Below are positions 42,819-51,188 of a DNA stretch of 55,225 nucleotides, piece by piece. Both the position numbers and the translations under genes were made by a program. The notes under the pieces are model-generated. The model saw only the letters and a list, made by a program, of their open reading frames with translations, had not been told where the DNA came from and made no database searches. Source of the stretch: HGM04593 sp045647745 (GTDB lineage: Bacteria; Bacteroidota; Bacteroidia; Bacteroidales; Bacteroidaceae); NCBI GenBank assembly GCA_045647745.1, contig JAZRMQ010000022.1, positions 1-55,225 of the forward strand, read 5' to 3'. The stretch's first letter is position 1. Every line of letters starts with the position of its first letter.

Positions 42819-45152
42819 TTACTTAACAAAAATCTTTTTACCATTAACAATGTATATACCCGGTTGTGTTATCTCCTCCAGTCTACGACCCTGTAAATCG
42901 TATATAACCTTAATATCACTCTCAGGCTCAACATCCTCAATACCGGTCGGGTCGGTAACATTCAGCAGAACATCAATTATCTGACCGCCATAATTAGAGA
43001 ATGTACCATTAAAGTTGCTGTCAGCATCGCCGGCTGGGTCTATACTGCACCAATCCTGTTTGATACGCAAGCGATAAACTCCCGGTTCACTGGGCACCTC
43101 AAATGAAGGAAGAGGAGGATTACTGCGTTTATCACCTGATATATAATCACCGTTGCTGTTCCAACCACTCTCGTCACTGTTAGCGCCATTGTTGTAGAAC
43201 GAATATACAACAAGGTCCTCGGCCGGCTGCCAGTTGCTGCCATCCTCAATACTTGCGGTAAAGCCGTCAGCATCGTAATCAATATATACATAGTGGTTAA
43301 TCCAAGAACCCTCAGTTACTAAATCAAGAGTAAACACCTCACCCACATTTGCATTGACAGTTTTTACATCGGTCAAATCAAGATACTCACTCACCTGCTC
43401 TGCAGAGTTCAGCTCATACAACACCTCACCGCTTGTTTCGCCCACCAGCTTAATCGCTGTGATATTACGCTCGCCATAAGATCTTGTTCCGGTGTTTCTT
43501 GGAGTATAATCAACATCCTCACCCGGTGTAGGCTCTGGATCGGGGGTCGGCTCAACAACCTCTCCAATAGTCACATTCGGATTCTCAATCAGCATCCAAG
43601 CAGCACCGGCATCAGAGCTCTCCCAAACAGAGATTGGCGCCGACAATTGCGGAGCAGCACACATATATCCATACTGAGAATTGCCACTACCGGGATAAGC
43701 ATTGAACGCAAATTTGCCACCGCCCAAATCAACGACAGACAAAGAGACTGGAGTTGAAGAGAATGAGCAATAGAACAACTTATCCGTGCCCGGCTCATAC
43801 ATTGGAGTTGTCAAATACATTTCAGCTCCAACATTGTACAACTGATACTTGTCACCATCTTTAACAACCTGCCAGCAAGCATTCTCTGATGTAACATCAA
43901 CAGGGGTTGCATAAGCTGCGCTACTCAAAGCGTGACCACTATCGCCTCTCATTCCGGCTACCCACACCATATCGCTGTGTGTCGCATCGTAAACAGCATA
44001 AGTTGTAAAGTGCTCATTATAGAGAACATACGTCTTGTTTTCATCAGCATTGTCGAGTGAATACAATCTGTCTCCCAACTCTTTTGGACCTTCGGGAACC
44101 GATGGTTCAACAACGCTGGCATTTTCATCAAAAAGGATTGTATAAACAGTTTTATTGCTGCTGTTTGCTGCAAAGTCATTACCCTTGACGGTAATTGTTA
44201 AGGTCTTTGTGCTTGAATTATAATTTTTCTCAACAGTAGCACCCTTACCCTTTGCAGCAATAGAGAGTTTGCTCTCGTCATACTCCTTATTGATAGTATA
44301 GCTTGTCTGGCCAGACTTTAAATAATCAACGCCGTCGTAGTTCAAGAAAGAGAGGTCCGAATAGTACACAAACTGAACGTCATCAACATACAGCGTAGTA
44401 TTCTCCTTCAAATTACCACGGGTAAAGTAGTCTCCGCCACTAATGACAACATTCATCATTTCGGGAGTCAAATTGTTTTCATACTCAATAGGCACTATAA
44501 TCTCGGTCCAAGCACCTCCAGTGGTTGTAAATGTGCGCTGACACTTTGCAACCAATGTTCCGTTCGACGTAGTGTTTGTCTTGCCCAATATAGCTCTGTC
44601 AACATTGTTACGTGGTTGGTTTGCAGAATTTTTGTTACCCACGTTTGATACATAAGTACCATTCCACAAATAAACTAAGATATATGATTCCTCGCCGGTG
44701 CTATCATCCCTTCTGAAGCGTCCCTTGATAGCGTCGGGCTTATGAGTAAACTGCACGCCACCGTATGTACCACCATCGCAATCTCCTAATGTAGACGAAG
44801 CATACACCCAAGGAGTACCCAGCGTGATATATCCGGGAGCAACGGAACCAATACCCATTGCACCAACATATATATTCTGCAATTTTACAGAATTATTATC
44901 ATTGAAAACAAGTTGTTGTTCCTTTGTCATCACAACCTTTTGATTGATTGACGAACCATTCCAGTCAGTAGGTTCAACACCGGGACGCTGGCGCATCTCA
45001 CCGGTCTTTGGACTAGACATACTTCCCGTACCAAAAGCCTCAGAAGAGCCACACTTTGATTTCCAGCTATCAAAACTGCCGTTAGGCAGATACTGCGCCT
45101 GCACAGTCAAAGCAGCCAAAGCAAATAATGTAGTAAAAAATTTCTTCATCAT
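42819..45152 (-). CDS. Large secreted protein with type IX-like C-terminal sorting signal
   Basis: 777 residues. Signal peptide MMKKFFTTLFALAALTVQAQ. Residues about 21-265 resemble the PCMD-type putative carbohydrate metabolism domain (YLPNGSFDSWKSK, TLYVDDVQFVYYS); 350-535 is a ricin-like beta-rich region; a Pro/Glu linker (EPTPDPEPTPGEDVD) follows; about 555-735 resembles a GEVED domain (HYVYIDYDADGF); the last 30 residues (YDLQGRRLEEITQPGIYIVN, then KKIFVK) are a typical sorting tail. So it is probably exported by the type IX system to the surface. GGAGG is one base before the first of two tandem ATGs; the second (45149) is equally plausible. Substrate unknown. Confidence 0.88.
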   Translation of the reverse strand: MMKKFFTTLFALAALTVQAQYLPNGSFDSWKSKCGSSEAFGTGSMSSPKTGEMRQRPGVEPTDWNGSSINQKVVMTKEQQLVFNDNNSVKLQNIYVGAMGIGSVAPGYITLGTPWVYASSTLGDCDGGTYGGVQFTHKPDAIKGRFRRDDSTGEESYILVYLWNGTYVSNVGNKNSANQPRNNVDRAILGKTNTTSNGTLVAKCQRTFTTTGGAWTEIIVPIEYENNLTPEMMNVVISGGDYFTRGNLKENTTLYVDDVQFVYYSDLSFLNYDGVDYLKSGQTSYTINKEYDESKLSIAAKGKGATVEKNYNSSTKTLTITVKGNDFAANSSNKTVYTILFDENASVVEPSVPEGPKELGDRLYSLDNADENKTYVLYNEHFTTYAVYDATHSDMVWVAGMRGDSGHALSSAAYATPVDVTSENACWQVVKDGDKYQLYNVGAEMYLTTPMYEPGTDKLFYCSFSSTPVSLSVVDLGGGKFAFNAYPGSGNSQYGYMCAAPQLSAPISVWESSDAGAAWMLIENPNVTIGEVVEPTPDPEPTPGEDVDYTPRNTGTRSYGERNITAIKLVGETSGEVLYELNSAEQVSEYLDLTDVKTVNANVGEVFTLDLVTEGSWINHYVYIDYDADGFTASIEDGSNWQPAEDLVVYSFYNNGANSDESGWNSNGDYISGDKRSNPPLPSFEVPSEPGVYRLRIKQDWCSIDPAGDADSNFNGTFSNYGGQIIDVLLNVTDPTGIEDVEPESDIKVIYDLQGRRLEEITQPGIYIVNGKKIFVK

Positions 45153-45153
45153 T

Positions 45154-45160
45154 CCTCCTT
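45154..45160 (-). promoter_or_regulatory. Strong ribosome binding site of the secreted protein gene
   Basis: AAGGAGG, one base before the first ATG and four before the second tandem ATG; the spacing favours the second. Confidence 0.65.
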
Positions 45161-45237
45161 TTATTTAAATAATCATTTTTTCACAGTAATCACCCGGGGC
45201 AGCAGACACACTCCGCACCCCAAAGCATAAATCGGCG

Positions 45238-45268
45238 CAAAATTAGTTTAAAATTCGCAATTTTTAAA
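45238..45268 (-). promoter_or_regulatory. Probable promoter of the secreted protein gene
   Basis: Perfect -7 TAATTTTG (45238-45245) with TTTA (45265-45268, three of four) 19 bases upstream, minus strand. Leader about 80 bases. Confidence 0.45.
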
Positions 45269-45436
45269 CATTCGCCCCTGTTTTTTAAAATAACACCAAA
45301 AATGAACAAGGTTTACCACAAAAGAGAAAAATAAAAACATTTTTCCATAAATAATGCAAAATCATTAAAAAAACAACCCTCAAAGCAAACAAAAACAATC
45401 TTTTTGCTATTCATTTAAAAAAAACGCTTACATTTC

Positions 45437-45467
45437 TTTATTTTCACAAAACAAATTATTACTTTTG
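45437..45467 (+). promoter_or_regulatory. Probable promoter of gdhA
   Basis: Perfect -7 TACTTTTG (45460-45467) with TTTA (45437-45440, three of four) 19 bases upstream. Leader about 35 bases. Confidence 0.55.
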
Positions 45468-45507
45468 CAAAAATTGAGCAAATCAAAGCAAAAACAACAT
45501 AAAAAAA

Positions 45508-46842
45508 ATGAACGTAGCAACCACATTAGAGAGCTTGAAAAAGAGATTTCCAAATGAGCCGGAATATTTTCAAGCAGTAGAGGAAGTGCTTCACTCCATC
45601 GAGGAGGAGTACAACAAGCACCCCGAATTTGAAGCAAACAACATTATCGAGCGTCTTTGTATCCCCGACAGAATTTTCACATTCCGTGTAACTTGGATGG
45701 ACGACAACGGAAAGGTACAGGTAAACACTGGTTACCGTGTACAGCACAACAACGCTATCGGCCCTTATAAAGGAGGTATCCGTTTCCACCCATCGGTTAA
45801 TGTTGGAATATTGAAATATCTTGCATTCGAGCAGACATTCAAAAACTCGCTCACCACACTTCCTATGGGTGGAGCAAAGGGAGGTTCCGACTTTAACCCC
45901 AAAGGCAAGAGCGATAACGAGGTGATGCGTTTCTGTCAAGCCTTCATCACCGAATTGTGGCGTCACATTGGCCCCGAGATGGACGTTCCTGCGGGCGACA
46001 TTGGTGTTGGTGGCCGCGAAGTTGGTTATATGTTCGGAATGTACAAGAAGCTCACTCGTGAATTCAATGGTGTATTCACAGGCAAGGGACTTGAGTTCGG
46101 TGGTTCACTCATTCGTCCCGAGGCCACAGGATACGGAAACATCTATTTCCTTCAGGAGATGCTAAAAACACGCGGCGAGGAGTTGAAGGGCAAAGTTTGC
46201 CTTGTTTCAGGCTCGGGCAACGTTGCACAATACACAGTTGAGAAGGTTATTCAGCTCGGTGGTAAGGTTGTTACAATGAGTGACTCTAATGGTTACATCT
46301 ACGACCCCGAGGGCATTGACCGCGAAAAGCTCGACTTTATTATGGAACTCAAAAACGTTCGTCGCGGACGCATCAAGGAGTATGCCGAGAAATATGGTTG
46401 CAAATATATTGAAGGCGCACGTCCTTGGGGCGAGAAAGGCGACATTGCACTGCCATCGGCAACTCAGAACGAGATTAACGGCGAGGATGCAAAAAACCTG
46501 CTTGCAAATGGCGTGATTGCCGTTTCAGAAGGCGCAAATATGCCATCAACCCCCGAGGCTATCCACGCGTTCCAGCAAGCAAAGATACTTTACGCTCCGG
46601 GCAAAGCATCAAACGCCGGTGGTGTATCAGTGTCAGGCCTTGAGATGAGCCAGAACTCGGGCAAAATCAACTGGAGCAGCGCAAAAGTTGATGAGATGTT
46701 GCACGAGATTATGCACAACATTCACACCTCTTGTGTAAAGTATGGCACTTGCGAGGATGGTTACATTGATTATGTAAAGGGCGCAAACGTTGCCGGTTTC
46801 CTCAAGGTTGCCAAGGCAATGATGGCGCAAGGTATTTTGTAA
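45508..46842 (+). CDS. gdhA: NADP-type glutamate dehydrogenase
   Basis: Reductive amination of 2-oxoglutarate to glutamate, the main ammonia-assimilation route in Bacteroidota. The 444 residues are the hexameric small-subunit length. Substrate-binding motifs are GPYKGGIRFHPSV, LPMGGAKGGSDFNPKGKSD (catalytic Lys in MGGAKGG), VPAGDIGVGGREVGYMFG and TGKGLEFGGSLIRPEATGYG; the nucleotide fold follows with VSGSGNVAQYTVEKVI. Monocistronic, with its own promoter and a clear terminator. NADP preference is inferred from family, not demonstrable here. Confidence 0.97.
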   Translation: MNVATTLESLKKRFPNEPEYFQAVEEVLHSIEEEYNKHPEFEANNIIERLCIPDRIFTFRVTWMDDNGKVQVNTGYRVQHNNAIGPYKGGIRFHPSVNVGILKYLAFEQTFKNSLTTLPMGGAKGGSDFNPKGKSDNEVMRFCQAFITELWRHIGPEMDVPAGDIGVGGREVGYMFGMYKKLTREFNGVFTGKGLEFGGSLIRPEATGYGNIYFLQEMLKTRGEELKGKVCLVSGSGNVAQYTVEKVIQLGGKVVTMSDSNGYIYDPEGIDREKLDFIMELKNVRRGRIKEYAEKYGCKYIEGARPWGEKGDIALPSATQNEINGEDAKNLLANGVIAVSEGANMPSTPEAIHAFQQAKILYAPGKASNAGGVSVSGLEMSQNSGKINWSSAKVDEMLHEIMHNIHTSCVKYGTCEDGYIDYVKGANVAGFLKVAKAMMAQGIL

Positions 46843-46865
46843 TTTAAAACACCCAATAACCAGAG

Positions 46866-46895
46866 CAAATCCCGGCAATACCGGGGTTTGTTTTT
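46866..46895 (+). terminator. Terminator of gdhA
   Basis: 10-bp stem (46866-46875 with 46881-46890, one G-U pair), core CCCGG/CCGGG, loop CAATA, then TTTTT. Confidence 0.88.
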
Positions 46896-46914
46896 ATATA
46901 CACGCTTTTTTCAT

Positions 46915-46922
46915 TATCTTAG
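46915..46922 (+). promoter_or_regulatory. Weak -7 box upstream of the AmpG/MurT-like gene
   Basis: TATCTTAG, one mismatch from TAnnTTTG, 27 bases before the ATG; no clear -33. Confidence 0.3.
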
Positions 46923-46949
46923 CAACCCAAACAAGAAAAAAAGACAATA

Positions 46950-48215
46950 ATGCTAAAAAAGGGAAACGCTTGGCTATGGATACCGACGCTTTACTTTGCA
47001 TCGGGACTACCCTACCACGCCATCACATCAATATCGGACATTATGTACAAGGATATGGGCATCAGCAACAGCAAGATAGCCCTCTACACAAGCATACTGC
47101 TTATTCCTTGGACAATAAAACCTTTGTGGAGCCCTATTGTAGAGATGGTCAGCACAAGGCGCAAATGGACATTGGTATCGCAGCTTCTGCTTGCTGTCTG
47201 CTTTGCCGCAATAGCATTTGTCATCCCATCCAATCATTTTCTGGCATTAACGTTGGTTGCATTTTTTATCGGTGCATTTGTTTCATCGACCCACGATATT
47301 GCGCTCGACGGCTTTTATATCCTTGGGTTGCCACAGGAGAAACAATCCTTTTTCTCGGGTATACGCAACACCTTCTATCGCATAGCAACAGTCTTTAGCT
47401 CCGGCATTCTTGTTATGCTGGCAAACAGGCTTGGGCACAATCTTGGCAGCAACACACTTGCTTGGAGCGCCACATTCGCAATAACCGGAGCTATAATGCT
47501 TGCATTATGGTTCTACCACGCCAAGGCAATGCCCACACCCGAGAAAGATATTGCCCGCACCACAAAAAGCATCAAAAGCGCTTTTTATAACTATGGCGAC
47601 ATCATAAAAACCTATTTTCAGAAGCCGGGTATCTGGCAAGCACTGCTCTTCCTTCTATTGTTCCGTTTCCCCGAGGCACAACTCGCAAAAATGGGCAAAC
47701 TCTTTCTGATGGACAGCGCCGCCAATGGCGGCCTTGCATTGGACAAGGGCGAGATAGGTTTTATTTATGGCGTTCTTGGAGTCATCGGGCTCATCATCGG
47801 TGGCATTGCCGGCGGAATATGTATCTCGCGCAAAGGACTCAAATATTGGCTGTGGCCAATGGTAGTAGCAATCTCACTGCCCGACCTTGTATATGTTTAT
47901 ATGAGCATAGCGTTACCCGAGAATATGACAATAATAGGCAGCTGCATCTTCATTGAGCAGTTGGGCTACGGCTTCGGCTTCACAGCATACACACTATATA
48001 TGATATACTTTGCCCAAGGCAACTACCCCACAGCTCACTTTGCAATCTCCACAGCATTTATGTCACTAGGTATGATGCTGCCGGGAATGTTTGCCGGCGT
48101 GCTCGAGGAGTGGATGGGTTATGAAAACTTTTTCATTTGGGTAACAGCTTGCACATTAATAACTTTTATCGTATCAGCACTCATAAAAATCGACGCCGGC
48201 TTTGGCAAAAAGTAA
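46950..48215 (+). CDS. AmpG/MurT-like MFS transporter
   Basis: 421 residues with about twelve transmembrane segments. LYFASGLPYHAITSISDIMY at the N-terminus and THDIALDGFY (about 115-124) are close to AmpG, the muropeptide permease; PWTIKPLWSPIVE is also AmpG-like. In Tannerella forsythia a comparable MFS protein, MurT, imports MurNAc and is encoded next to the kinase MurK and etherase MurQ. Here a BadF-type sugar kinase follows after 35 bases, but no murQ is present. Imported compound is therefore inferred to be a cell-wall sugar or muropeptide. Confidence 0.85.
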   Translation: MLKKGNAWLWIPTLYFASGLPYHAITSISDIMYKDMGISNSKIALYTSILLIPWTIKPLWSPIVEMVSTRRKWTLVSQLLLAVCFAAIAFVIPSNHFLALTLVAFFIGAFVSSTHDIALDGFYILGLPQEKQSFFSGIRNTFYRIATVFSSGILVMLANRLGHNLGSNTLAWSATFAITGAIMLALWFYHAKAMPTPEKDIARTTKSIKSAFYNYGDIIKTYFQKPGIWQALLFLLLFRFPEAQLAKMGKLFLMDSAANGGLALDKGEIGFIYGVLGVIGLIIGGIAGGICISRKGLKYWLWPMVVAISLPDLVYVYMSIALPENMTIIGSCIFIEQLGYGFGFTAYTLYMIYFAQGNYPTAHFAISTAFMSLGMMLPGMFAGVLEEWMGYENFFIWVTACTLITFIVSALIKIDAGFGKK

Positions 48216-48231
48216 AAATGATATATATTTG
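48201..48231 (+). promoter_or_regulatory. Possible internal promoter before the sugar kinase
   Basis: TTTG (48201-48204), 19-base spacer, TATATTTG (48224-48231): a full consensus match lying across the 3' end of the transporter gene, 20 bases before the kinase ATG. It would allow the kinase to be expressed on its own. Confidence 0.5.
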
Positions 48232-48250
48232 CAAACAACTCTAGAAAAAT

Positions 48251-49093
48251 ATGATACTTATTGCAGACTGCGGTTCAACAAAGACCGATTGGGTATTGTG
48301 CGAAGGTGATAATATTGTAGCGAGGGTAAGAACACAGGGACTGAACCCCACCCATCAGGAGAGCGAAGAAATTTTTGAAATCCTGTCGGCTGAGCTTACC
48401 GACGAAATAACCGCACACACCCCCGAAAAAATATATTTTTATGGTGCCGGTTGCGCATACGAAACGGCAAACAACCGTATGCGTCAGGCATTAGAAAACA
48501 TATTCTCCACAAAAGAGATACACATAAACAGCGACCTTTTAGCTGCCGCACGTGCATTGTGCAAACGCGAAGAGGGCATTGCTTGCATACTGGGAACAGG
48601 GTCAAACTCCTGCCTCTTCGATGGCGAAAAAATAATTGAGAACACCCCATCGTTAGGATACATCCTCGGTGACGAAGGCAGTGGCGCACACCTCGGCCGA
48701 CAGCTATTGAGCGACTGCCTAAAAAAGCAGTTGCCCAAAAAAGTTTGCGATAAATTCTTCGAGCAATACAATCTCAACATTGCCACAATACTCGAGAAAA
48801 CTTACCACAGCTCACTCCCCAATCGTTGGTTAGCAAGTTTCACGCCATTTTTGAGCGAGAACAAAAACATCCCCGAAATAAGCTGTATGCTCAAAAACTG
48901 TTTCAAACAGTTCTTTCAGCGCAACACAATGACCTACAGGCGCTCGTGGTTACCAATACACATTATTGGAAATATCGGAATTCACTTTGGTGAAGAGATT
49001 AAAGAGACCGCCGAGAGCCTTGGACTATCAATTGGCAATATTGTAGACAGCCCAATGAACGGATTAATAGAATATCATAAACAAAACAATTAA
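48251..49093 (+). CDS. BadF/BadG-type N-acetylhexosamine kinase (MurK/NagK-like)
   Basis: 280 residues of the ASKHA fold. The phosphate-1 loop is MILIADCGSTKTDWVLCEG; then YGAGCAYE, HINSDLLAAARALCKREEGI, the phosphate-2 loop CILGTGSNSCLFDG (about 115-128), LGYILGDEGSGAHLGRQLL and the adenosine region IHIIGNIGIHFGEEI. GDEGSGAHLGR is typical of N-acetylglucosamine kinases of this group, and MurK of T. forsythia is of the same type. Next to an AmpG/MurT-like transporter it probably phosphorylates GlcNAc or MurNAc. FKBP follows after seven bases. Confidence 0.9.
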   Translation: MILIADCGSTKTDWVLCEGDNIVARVRTQGLNPTHQESEEIFEILSAELTDEITAHTPEKIYFYGAGCAYETANNRMRQALENIFSTKEIHINSDLLAAARALCKREEGIACILGTGSNSCLFDGEKIIENTPSLGYILGDEGSGAHLGRQLLSDCLKKQLPKKVCDKFFEQYNLNIATILEKTYHSSLPNRWLASFTPFLSENKNIPEISCMLKNCFKQFFQRNTMTYRRSWLPIHIIGNIGIHFGEEIKETAESLGLSIGNIVDSPMNGLIEYHKQNN

Positions 49094-49100
49094 TAGCATT

Positions 49101-50129
49101 ATGAAGAAAGTATTTTTATCAATTTTAGTATGCCTTGCATCGGCAGTAATAGCTTGTGGTTGCAAGGAGGAGAAAGGCGTTAAAGCGCTATTGTTACCCG
49201 AAAATGAAAAGATGGACACATTGTCATACATCGTGGGAATGGATATTGCCAACAGCATTGAAAAGAATATGATTCCATTCTTTAAGGTTGACTACGACGT
49301 GATGATAAATGCCTTGACACAGGCACTCGACCCCAATGCAACAATAGAAGTTGAGGGTGTATCATTCAACAAGGACAATTTCCGCGAGATTGGCGACCAA
49401 TATATGAGCAACGAGTTGAGAGGCCGTGTTATGGCAGCGCAAGCAGACACAACCGGCACCGCAAGCATATACACCGACGAGAAGGAGAAGAAAATCATCT
49501 CTTCAATCCTTGGCGCCGATATTGCCTACAGCGCAACACGAGTACAGTTCGACCTCGACAACAACTCACTCATAACAGCCATCAACGACATTCACAACGG
49601 CAAAGCCCGTCTCGAAGATAAATTTGCACAGGAGTATGTGCAGAACTACTTTACCGTAGTTATTCCCGAGAAGAACAGAAAAGAGTCAGAGGCTTGGCTC
49701 GCCGAAATTGAGAAGCAAAAGGGCGTGAACAAGACCGAGAGCGGCATACTCTACAAGATTGAGAACGCCGGCGACAGCAATATCAAAGCCACAAAAGACG
49801 AAGATGTTGTAAAGGTTCTCTACACCGGCCGCACAAAAGACGGCAAAGTATTCGACAGCAACCGTTGGAACGATATGTCACAGGAACGTCAGGAGATGAT
49901 TAAGTCATATCAACCCGAGCAAGTATCAGTGGACACCCCCATCGAATTCCCACTCAACCGCGTCATCAAAGGATGGACCGAGGGTATGAAACTCATTGGC
50001 AAAGGTGGCAGAATAACATTGTGGATTCCTTCGGACCTTGCATACGGCGAGAGAGGCGCAGGACAGGACATTGGTCCTAATCAAGCACTATGCTTCGACG
50101 TTGAACTTCTTGAGGTAACAAGCAAATAA
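49101..50129 (+). CDS. FKBP-type peptidyl-prolyl isomerase, lipoprotein
   Basis: 342 residues. A lipoprotein-like signal MKKVFLSILVCLASAVIACGC, lipid Cys near 19-21. The middle (about 35-205) is an alpha-helical dimerisation region with SYIVGMDIANSIEKN, repeated as SILGADIAYS near residue 135; such duplication occurs in FKBP N-domains. The C-terminal FKBP domain (about 230-342) has VKVLYTGRTKDGKVFDSN, PLNRVIKGWTEGMKLIGKGG and SDLAYGERGAGQDIGPNQAL. It acts in the periplasm as folding catalyst. A strong terminator follows, so the transporter-kinase-FKBP run ends here. Confidence 0.95.
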   Translation: MKKVFLSILVCLASAVIACGCKEEKGVKALLLPENEKMDTLSYIVGMDIANSIEKNMIPFFKVDYDVMINALTQALDPNATIEVEGVSFNKDNFREIGDQYMSNELRGRVMAAQADTTGTASIYTDEKEKKIISSILGADIAYSATRVQFDLDNNSLITAINDIHNGKARLEDKFAQEYVQNYFTVVIPEKNRKESEAWLAEIEKQKGVNKTESGILYKIENAGDSNIKATKDEDVVKVLYTGRTKDGKVFDSNRWNDMSQERQEMIKSYQPEQVSVDTPIEFPLNRVIKGWTEGMKLIGKGGRITLWIPSDLAYGERGAGQDIGPNQALCFDVELLEVTSK

Positions 50130-50155
50130 CCTGCAACAGAGATACATAAAAAGCA

Positions 50156-50182
50156 GGCACGCAGTCTGCGTGCCGGGTTTTT
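50156..50182 (+). terminator. Terminator after the FKBP gene
   Basis: Palindromic stem GGCACGCAG/CTGCGTGCC (50156-50164 with 50166-50174) followed by GGG and TTTTT. Confidence 0.9.
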
Positions 50183-50249
50183 ATGCGCGTATATGTTTAA
50201 TTATTTAAGTTTAATTATATATAATGCGCACGCAACCAAAAAAAAGCAT

Positions 50250-50257
50250 TATCTTTG
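50250..50257 (+). promoter_or_regulatory. -7 box of the fabD operon
   Basis: TATCTTTG, a perfect -7 match 33 bases before the fabD ATG. No clear -33. Confidence 0.5.
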
Positions 50258-50290
50258 TAAAATAACATCGCAAAAATAAAATTGCAGAAA

Positions 50291-51166
50291 ATGAAAGCAT
50301 ACGTTTTTACAGGACAGGGAGCACAGTTCAGTGGAATGGGAAAAGAGTTATACGACAACAACCCCATTGCAAAGGAATATTTTGAGAAAGCAAACGAAAT
50401 TTTGGGCTTCCGCATTACAGATATAATGTTCGCCGGCAGCGACGAAGAGCTAAGACAAACAAAAGTCACACAGCCCGCTGTGTTCCTGCACTCGGTAATT
50501 TCGGCTATCGCACAAGGCGACGAGTTCGCCCCAGCTATGGTTGCAGGCCACTCACTCGGCGAATTCTCGGCACTCACAGCAGCCGGAGCACTAACCTTTG
50601 AAGATGGTTTAAAGCTTGTCTACAAACGAGCACTGGCAATGCAAAAAGCCTGCGAGATGCAACAATCCACAATGGCAGCCATATTAGGCCTCGACGACGA
50701 GATTGTAGAAAACATCTGCAACGAGGTCAGCAACAGTGGCGACATTGTATTGGCAGCCAACTACAACTGCCCCGGACAGGTGGTAATCTCGGGAAGCATC
50801 GAGGGTGTAAATAAAGCCTGCGAAAAGCTAAAGGAGGCCGGCGCAAAAAGAGCATTGCCATTGAGTGTTAGCGGAGCGTTCCACTCCCCTTTTATGCAAC
50901 CCGCAAAAGAGGAACTTGAGGCAGCTATCAACGCAACGGAGCTGTCAACACCGCGTTGCCCTGTATATCAGAATGTAGACGGCAAGCCCTACACCTCGCC
51001 ACAAGAGATAAAGGCAAACCTCATTGCACAGCTCACCGCCCCGGTTCGCTGGACAAAGACAATTCAGCAGATGATTGCCGATGGAGCAGACGAATTCATT
51101 GAGTGCGGCCCCGGCAATGTACAACAGGGTCTTATAAAGAAGATTAAAGCCGCAGCAGGCGTCTAA
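50291..51166 (+). CDS. fabD: Malonyl-CoA:ACP transacylase
   Basis: Charges acyl carrier protein with malonate for fatty-acid synthesis. The start at 50291 (MKAYVFTGQGAQFSGMGKEL) is the family opening; a TTG three codons earlier is not needed. The 291 residues include nucleophile Ser in VAGHSLGEFSALTAAGAL (about 92), catalytic His in SGAFHSPFMQPAKEE (about 199), and ECGPGNVQQGLI. All intact. It is the first gene of a run with a cytoplasmic GH13 enzyme (22 bases) and a DUF4919 protein, an odd pairing of functions. Confidence 0.97.
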   Translation: MKAYVFTGQGAQFSGMGKELYDNNPIAKEYFEKANEILGFRITDIMFAGSDEELRQTKVTQPAVFLHSVISAIAQGDEFAPAMVAGHSLGEFSALTAAGALTFEDGLKLVYKRALAMQKACEMQQSTMAAILGLDDEIVENICNEVSNSGDIVLAANYNCPGQVVISGSIEGVNKACEKLKEAGAKRALPLSVSGAFHSPFMQPAKEELEAAINATELSTPRCPVYQNVDGKPYTSPQEIKANLIAQLTAPVRWTKTIQQMIADGADEFIECGPGNVQQGLIKKIKAAAGV

Positions 51167-51188
51167 AAAACAAGAAAAAAGAGAAAAA

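Larger units (their letters stand above)
45153..45507. other. 355-base divergent intergenic region
   Basis: Very A/T-rich spacer between the secreted protein gene (minus) and gdhA (plus). It holds both genes' promoter-like elements and the 5' ribosome site AAGGAGG (45154-45160). No open frame or RNA gene is recognisable. Confidence 0.7.
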
